Origin: an uncultured Bacteroidota bacterium
GTDB lineage: Bacteria; Bacteroidota; Bacteroidia; Chitinophagales; Chitinophagaceae
Assembly (NCBI GenBank): GCA_938008665.1
Contig: CALLKA010000105.1
Coordinates: forward strand, 1-9,627
Reading direction: 5' to 3'
DNA length: 9,627 nucleotides
The position numbers and the translations under genes were made by a program. Below the pieces are notes generated by a model. It saw nothing but the letters and a program-made list of their open reading frames with translations, did no database searches and was not told the DNA's origin. This document shows, in pieces, positions 6,356-9,627 of the stretch. Position 1 is the stretch's first letter, and each line of letters opens with the position of its first letter.

Positions 6356-9300
6356 AGTCAAAATGACAGATCCTGATTTAACATTACCATCAGCTTGCAG
6401 ATTACCATCTTTATCTAAATTCATTCCATGATATGGGCCACCTTCAGGCCCCACTCTAAAACTAATATAGCCATTTCCATTTCCATCAAAATTATCAAAG
6501 TACATCCCTGATTGTTTAGTTCTAAATACCATATTACCAACAACATCAAGTTGAAATGAACCCGAATTAGAAACCGTTCCCGCTCCAACATTTGATACAA
6601 AACCAATTGAAGAACCATATGCTGGAGGATTAGGATCAATATAACTTGGTGGTAATTCAGGTGAAGTTAACAATAAACCAAATTCATTATATGTTCCTTG
6701 TTTAATGTGCAAAGGCGATTCAGGAGTATTTGTTCCAATCCCCAACCTTTTATCTGATTCATTCCAAAATAAATTGGAACTTGATGTCATTGAACTAGTC
6801 CCATTAAAAAATGAAAGTTGACCGCTTGTTCCAATTCCAGTTATTGGATTTGTTAATGCATCTTGTTTGTTATTAAAGATATTAAAATCAACAGCCCTTA
6901 AATACCCTCCTCTGGAATCAGTTACATAATCCATTGCATCCTGTTTATTATTAAACCTTGTATAATCATTACTATTTAATAATCCTCGTTTATTTGTACT
7001 CGCATCAGGAATGTTGAAAGTATGTGTGCCAGATGCACTTGATATATTAAAATCGACACCGTCTGTTCCAACAGCTAATATCTGAGAAAGGTCTGATAAA
7101 TTATTCATGGAACTAATACCTGCAATAGAGCCACTTCCAGAAGAAACTGCAGGAGCCTGCCAAACGGGAAATCCAGCATTGTCTATTGTAAGTATATCGC
7201 CAATCGTTCCGAATGTACCATTTGCCTTAAATTTTCCTTGCCTTAAATTTAAATTACCTTCATAAATATCTACATCTCCATTATGTACATTTATTTCTCC
7301 TGGAAATGAAGAAGAACCATCATCACCATAAAAAACCCAATGATTACTATATGAATTGACTTCATCAAAAAAATCAAAAGACAAACTATTCTTTGAATGC
7401 ATGAAATTAGAAGATTGCTTGTTAGCCGTATCGGTAATGGAAGATACTATGAAATCATCTAGCAAATCTATTCTACTTTTATCTGCAAAATTTAATTGAA
7501 TTCCATAATCAACATCAGCAACATCTTCTTGAGATGTTTCACTCCTTGCATAAATCTTTAATAGAGGTCCATTACTTTCAATACTTGCATTATGATTTTC
7601 CGTTATTCCATCCTGACTAAAATATAAATTTCCCCCCAAAAAAGTATGATAAGGAATCTTTGTTATTCCAAAGTTGTTGAATTCCCATTCATTATCATCT
7701 ACCCAAAAGCTAATTGTATTATCGGCAACAGCTATATAATTTCTATTTGCATAATTTAATTGCACCCATTTTGCTCCATCTGGCGCATACAAATCAATAG
7801 ACCCAGCAGCATCCGGATTCTGTTCAATTATATTTTGAATATCTCCTATTCTACTACCATTTGCAAAATCTATAGTTGTTGGAGATGAAGTACCTGCAAG
7901 TCCTCCAATATTACCCATTACTAAATTATTTTGAAATATTTTTTGACCATCAATGGGTTGATTCGTAGTTAAACTTACAATCCCATCAGCTAATATATTT
8001 TCATAACGCTGATTTGGAGCATCATCTCCATTATTATTACCACGTAATGTAGTTTCTCCTCTTACTGTGATTGATGCTGTTCCATTTAAAGTATTAATAG
8101 AAACATTATTAATGCTAGTTGCAGTTGCCTGTCCTAAATTAGGAGACACTAATGTGGGACTAGTAGATAAAACGACATTATCAGATCCTGTGGTAGTTAT
8201 TGCTTGAAGACTTGCTTGATTAGAAGTCGTATTGCCTAGCATTGTATTTGCTGGTATAGTTTGTAGTTTTTGAAAATTCACAGCCGCATCAGCAATTTTA
8301 ATACTCGTTATACTACCATCCGCAATACCACCAGCTGCATTATTAGCAGCCACATATTCTTTAACTGCCTTTTGTGTTGGGAATAATATATCACTAGGTG
8401 TTAGGCCACCTAAATCAACAGCGCTTGATTTATTAGACGCATCTTCCTTTAATAGTAAACTAGTTGTTACATCTGTTATACTTGCCTTAAGTGCTAAACT
8501 TGTATTAATATCTGACGTGTTCGCTTTTAAAGCTAGGGCTGTATTAGTTGCATAATTACTTAAATCCTGGTCACCAGTATTGGTTCCAGTAATGGCTGCA
8601 AGCTTTGCTTTTTCTGCATTCGAGTAATCATTGGTGGATAATTCTTTACCAGTTACTTTTTCTACTTTAGTAGCCAGACCTGTAGTTAAATCTAATGTAC
8701 TTGCCTTGATTGCTAAACTTGTATTTAGATCAGATGCATTCGCTTTAAGTGCCAAACTTGTAATTACATCTGAAGCATTTGCTTTTAAATTAATTCTATT
8801 TGATAAAGTTGCTGTATCGGCTTTTTGCAATAAGTAAGAAGTATCTGTTTTGTTAAGTTTGCTTAATAAGCTCGTTGTTACATCCGAAACATTCGCTTTA
8901 AGAGCCAAACTTGTATTGAACTCCGAAGCATTTGCTTTCAAATTAATCCTATTAGATAAAGTGGATGTATCTGCTTTTTGCAATAAATAAGAAGTATCTG
9001 TTTTGTTTAGTTTGCTATTCAAGCTCGTAGCAACATCTGAAATATCTGCTTTAAGCGCAAGCCCAGATGATAAATCTGAGGCATTTGCTTTTGCGTTAAT
9101 TCTTGCTGATAAGTTAAGCGTATCTTTTCCTATGCGACTACTTAACATACTAGCAGTATCTGATAACTTTAATTTTGTAATCAGTGACGAATCGGTATAA
9201 GATTGTTTGGTGTACTTACCTGTATCAGCCAAATTCAACTTTGTTAATAATGCTGCATCGGTATAAGATTGTTTGGTGTATTTACCTGTATCAGCCAAAT

Positions 9301-9627
9301 TAAACTTTGTTAATAATGCTGCATCGGTATAAGATTGTTTGGTATACTTACTTGTATCAGCAGCATTTAATTTAAGATCAAGTGCTGTTTGTGTTTTAGT
9401 ACTTATTGGTTTATCCGCATCTGATGTGTTATTTATTTTATCAAGTACTAATGATGATTTAAATGTAGTAAGGTTAGTCGCACCCGTGCCCCCCCGAGCG
9501 ACGGGCACAACGCCTACTATATTTTCCGCATCCACACTACTTGCAAATTGCGCATATGCTACATATTGGAACTGCGTGGTGCCAATGGTTGTATAATTAT
9601 TACCAGCACTCGCATCCATTTCAATTT
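6020..9627 (-). CDS. giant tail-fibre-like repeat protein with C-terminal S74 chaperone, 5' end cut by window edge
   Basis: Probable trimeric, secreted or surface fibre; function unknown. The first in-window ATG (9619) is not the true start. The frame stays open to the edge (..IEMDASAGNNY), and this stretch through TTQFQYVAYAQFA resembles the inner part of a domain that ends in a TSQLLSVPYALYA-type motif in other Bacteroidota tail-fibre-domain proteins. Numbered from that Met, the 1199 residues contain: phage-type ARGGTGATN (41-49) and INNTSDADKPIS (62-73); three 22-residue repeats (87-152); 51-residue repeats made of 13-residue units (175-322, echo at 353-395); LSTNDYSNAEKAKL (327-340); a low-complexity beta-rich shaft (about 430-860); GLLNSNDYTRFNNKQDA (879-895); RLGIGTNTPESPLHI (958-972); and an S74 intramolecular chaperone domain from SDLRLKKNI (1089-1097), ending in a coiled coil (about 1168-1199). 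Only one fibre gene is seen, with no capsid, portal or integrase genes, so a host adhesin or surface fibre is as plausible as a phage remnant. Composition is rich in Asn, Ser, Thr and Ala. Confidence 0.85.
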   Translation of the reverse strand, partial: IEMDASAGNNYTTIGTTQFQYVAYAQFASSVDAENIVGVVPVARGGTGATNLTTFKSSLVLDKINNTSDADKPISTKTQTALDLKLNAADTSKYTKQSYTDAALLTKFNLADTGKYTKQSYTDAALLTKLNLADTGKYTKQSYTDSSLITKLKLSDTASMLSSRIGKDTLNLSARINAKANASDLSSGLALKADISDVATSLNSKLNKTDTSYLLQKADTSTLSNRINLKANASEFNTSLALKANVSDVTTSLLSKLNKTDTSYLLQKADTATLSNRINLKANASDVITSLALKANASDLNTSLAIKASTLDLTTGLATKVEKVTGKELSTNDYSNAEKAKLAAITGTNTGDQDLSNYATNTALALKANTSDINTSLALKASITDVTTSLLLKEDASNKSSAVDLGGLTPSDILFPTQKAVKEYVAANNAAGGIADGSITSIKIADAAVNFQKLQTIPANTMLGNTTSNQASLQAITTTGSDNVVLSTSPTLVSPNLGQATATSINNVSINTLNGTASITVRGETTLRGNNNGDDAPNQRYENILADGIVSLTTNQPIDGQKIFQNNLVMGNIGGLAGTSSPTTIDFANGSRIGDIQNIIEQNPDAAGSIDLYAPDGAKWVQLNYANRNYIAVADNTISFWVDDNEWEFNNFGITKIPYHTFLGGNLYFSQDGITENHNASIESNGPLLKIYARSETSQEDVADVDYGIQLNFADKSRIDLLDDFIVSSITDTANKQSSNFMHSKNSLSFDFFDEVNSYSNHWVFYGDDGSSSFPGEINVHNGDVDIYEGNLNLRQGKFKANGTFGTIGDILTIDNAGFPVWQAPAVSSGSGSIAGISSMNNLSDLSQILAVGTDGVDFNISSASGTHTFNIPDASTNKRGLLNSNDYTRFNNKQDAMDYVTDSRGGYLRAVDFNIFNNKQDALTNPITGIGTSGQLSFFNGTSSMTSSSNLFWNESDKRLGIGTNTPESPLHIKQGTYNEFGLLLTSPELPPSYIDPNPPAYGSSIGFVSNVGAGTVSNSGSFQLDVVGNMVFRTKQSGMYFDNFDGNGNGYISFRVGPEGGPYHGMNLDKDGNLQADGNVKSGSVILTSDLRLKKNIKPITNSLTTIQKLSPVSYEKKQSIQATDYTTIENGFIAQELQKILPDLVHESADKDKLLSVNYTAIIPILTKGIQEQQAIIEDQKKRLDALEKLVNELIKKQ
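8654..9097 (-). repeat. 153-bp coding repeats (two full copies and a degenerate third) in the fibre gene
   Basis: Residues 175-225 and 226-276 are two 51-residue units sharing KLNKTDTSYLLQKADT and TLSNRI; a degenerate third covers 277-322. The DNA landmark ctttttgcaata recurs 153 bp apart, at 8821 and 8974. Each unit is built from four shorter units of 13, 13, 12 and 13 residues, with a pattern like K-A-N-x-S-D-x-x-T-S-L-x-L. More diverged copies of the short unit reappear at residues 353-395 (8435-8563). Such units suit a long alpha-helical or mixed trimeric stalk (inference). Confidence 0.9.
9164..9361 (-). repeat. three tandem 66-bp coding repeats in the fibre gene
   Basis: Three 22-residue units occur head to tail: residues 87-108, 109-130 and 131-152 of the fibre protein. 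Each carries KYTKQSYTD followed by a leucine-rich segment such as AALLTKLNL. On DNA, the landmark atcggtataagattgtttgg recurs at exact 66-bp steps (phase points 9189, 9255 and 9321). The 66-bp blocks starting at 9189 and 9255 differ at only about three bases, which suggests recent duplication or gene conversion. Confidence 0.93.

Noticed and set aside
8654..9361. CRISPR-like or non-coding repeat array
   Set aside because: Repeat units (66 and 153 bp) are multiples of three, have no unique spacers, and translate into coherent protein repeats within one open frame.
8631..9596. Several short plus-strand open frames opposite the fibre repeats
   Set aside because: They mirror the repetitive minus-strand coding sequence and share its repeat periodicity; no independent start signal or family match.
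9617..9619. ATG taken as the start of the fibre protein
   Set aside because: The frame stays open to the window edge, and the sequence just after it is the middle of a recognised N-terminal domain pattern with no signal peptide, so the gene starts further right.
6020..9627. Prophage call
   Set aside because: Only a fibre-type gene is present, with no integrase, attachment repeats, or structural or lysis genes in the window.

Overview
The window looks like chromosomal DNA of a member of the Bacteroidota, probably the Chitinophagaceae or a near relative (inference). The grounds are AT-rich DNA, promoter boxes of the Bacteroidota type TAnnTTTG, no clear Shine-Dalgarno sequences, the tgt-lptG gene pair, a Bacteroidota-style secreted M1 peptidase, and a very long tail-fibre-like protein with an S74 chaperone end. 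Six protein genes fill almost all of it. No tRNA, rRNA, CRISPR array, transposase or integrase is visible.

Layout. Positions 1-2194 (minus strand) hold tgt, the tRNA-guanine transglycosylase of queuosine synthesis, followed 11 bp downstream by an LptF/LptG-type lipopolysaccharide-export permease. The permease starts at TTG and is cut by the left window edge. An 85-bp divergent region (2195-2279) separates tgt from a plus-strand pair: a membrane-anchored family-2 glycosyltransferase (2280-3407) and rsmG (3377-4018), a 16S rRNA methyltransferase that overlaps it by 31 bp. Only 8 bp further on, the convergent minus-strand M1 metallopeptidase gene ends (4027-5928). Upstream of the peptidase on the same strand, across 91 bp, is a giant repetitive tail-fibre-like gene (6020-9627) that runs off the right edge.

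How the genes fit together. The left half combines RNA modification (tgt, rsmG) with envelope biogenesis (lptG, glycosyltransferase), which is ordinary housekeeping content. The right half is about exported proteins: a signal-peptide-bearing peptidase and a fibre protein made of heptad-like and phage-type repeats, ending in a self-cleaving trimerisation chaperone.

The points most worth a second look are the fibre protein (nested 66-bp and 153-bp repeats, an intact S74 Ser/Lys pair, no other phage genes), the loss of all four expected zinc ligands in Tgt, and matching promoter boxes that predict leaderless transcripts on both sides of the divergent region. I found no convincing new multi-gene system. 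The fibre protein is the nearest candidate for unusual biology.
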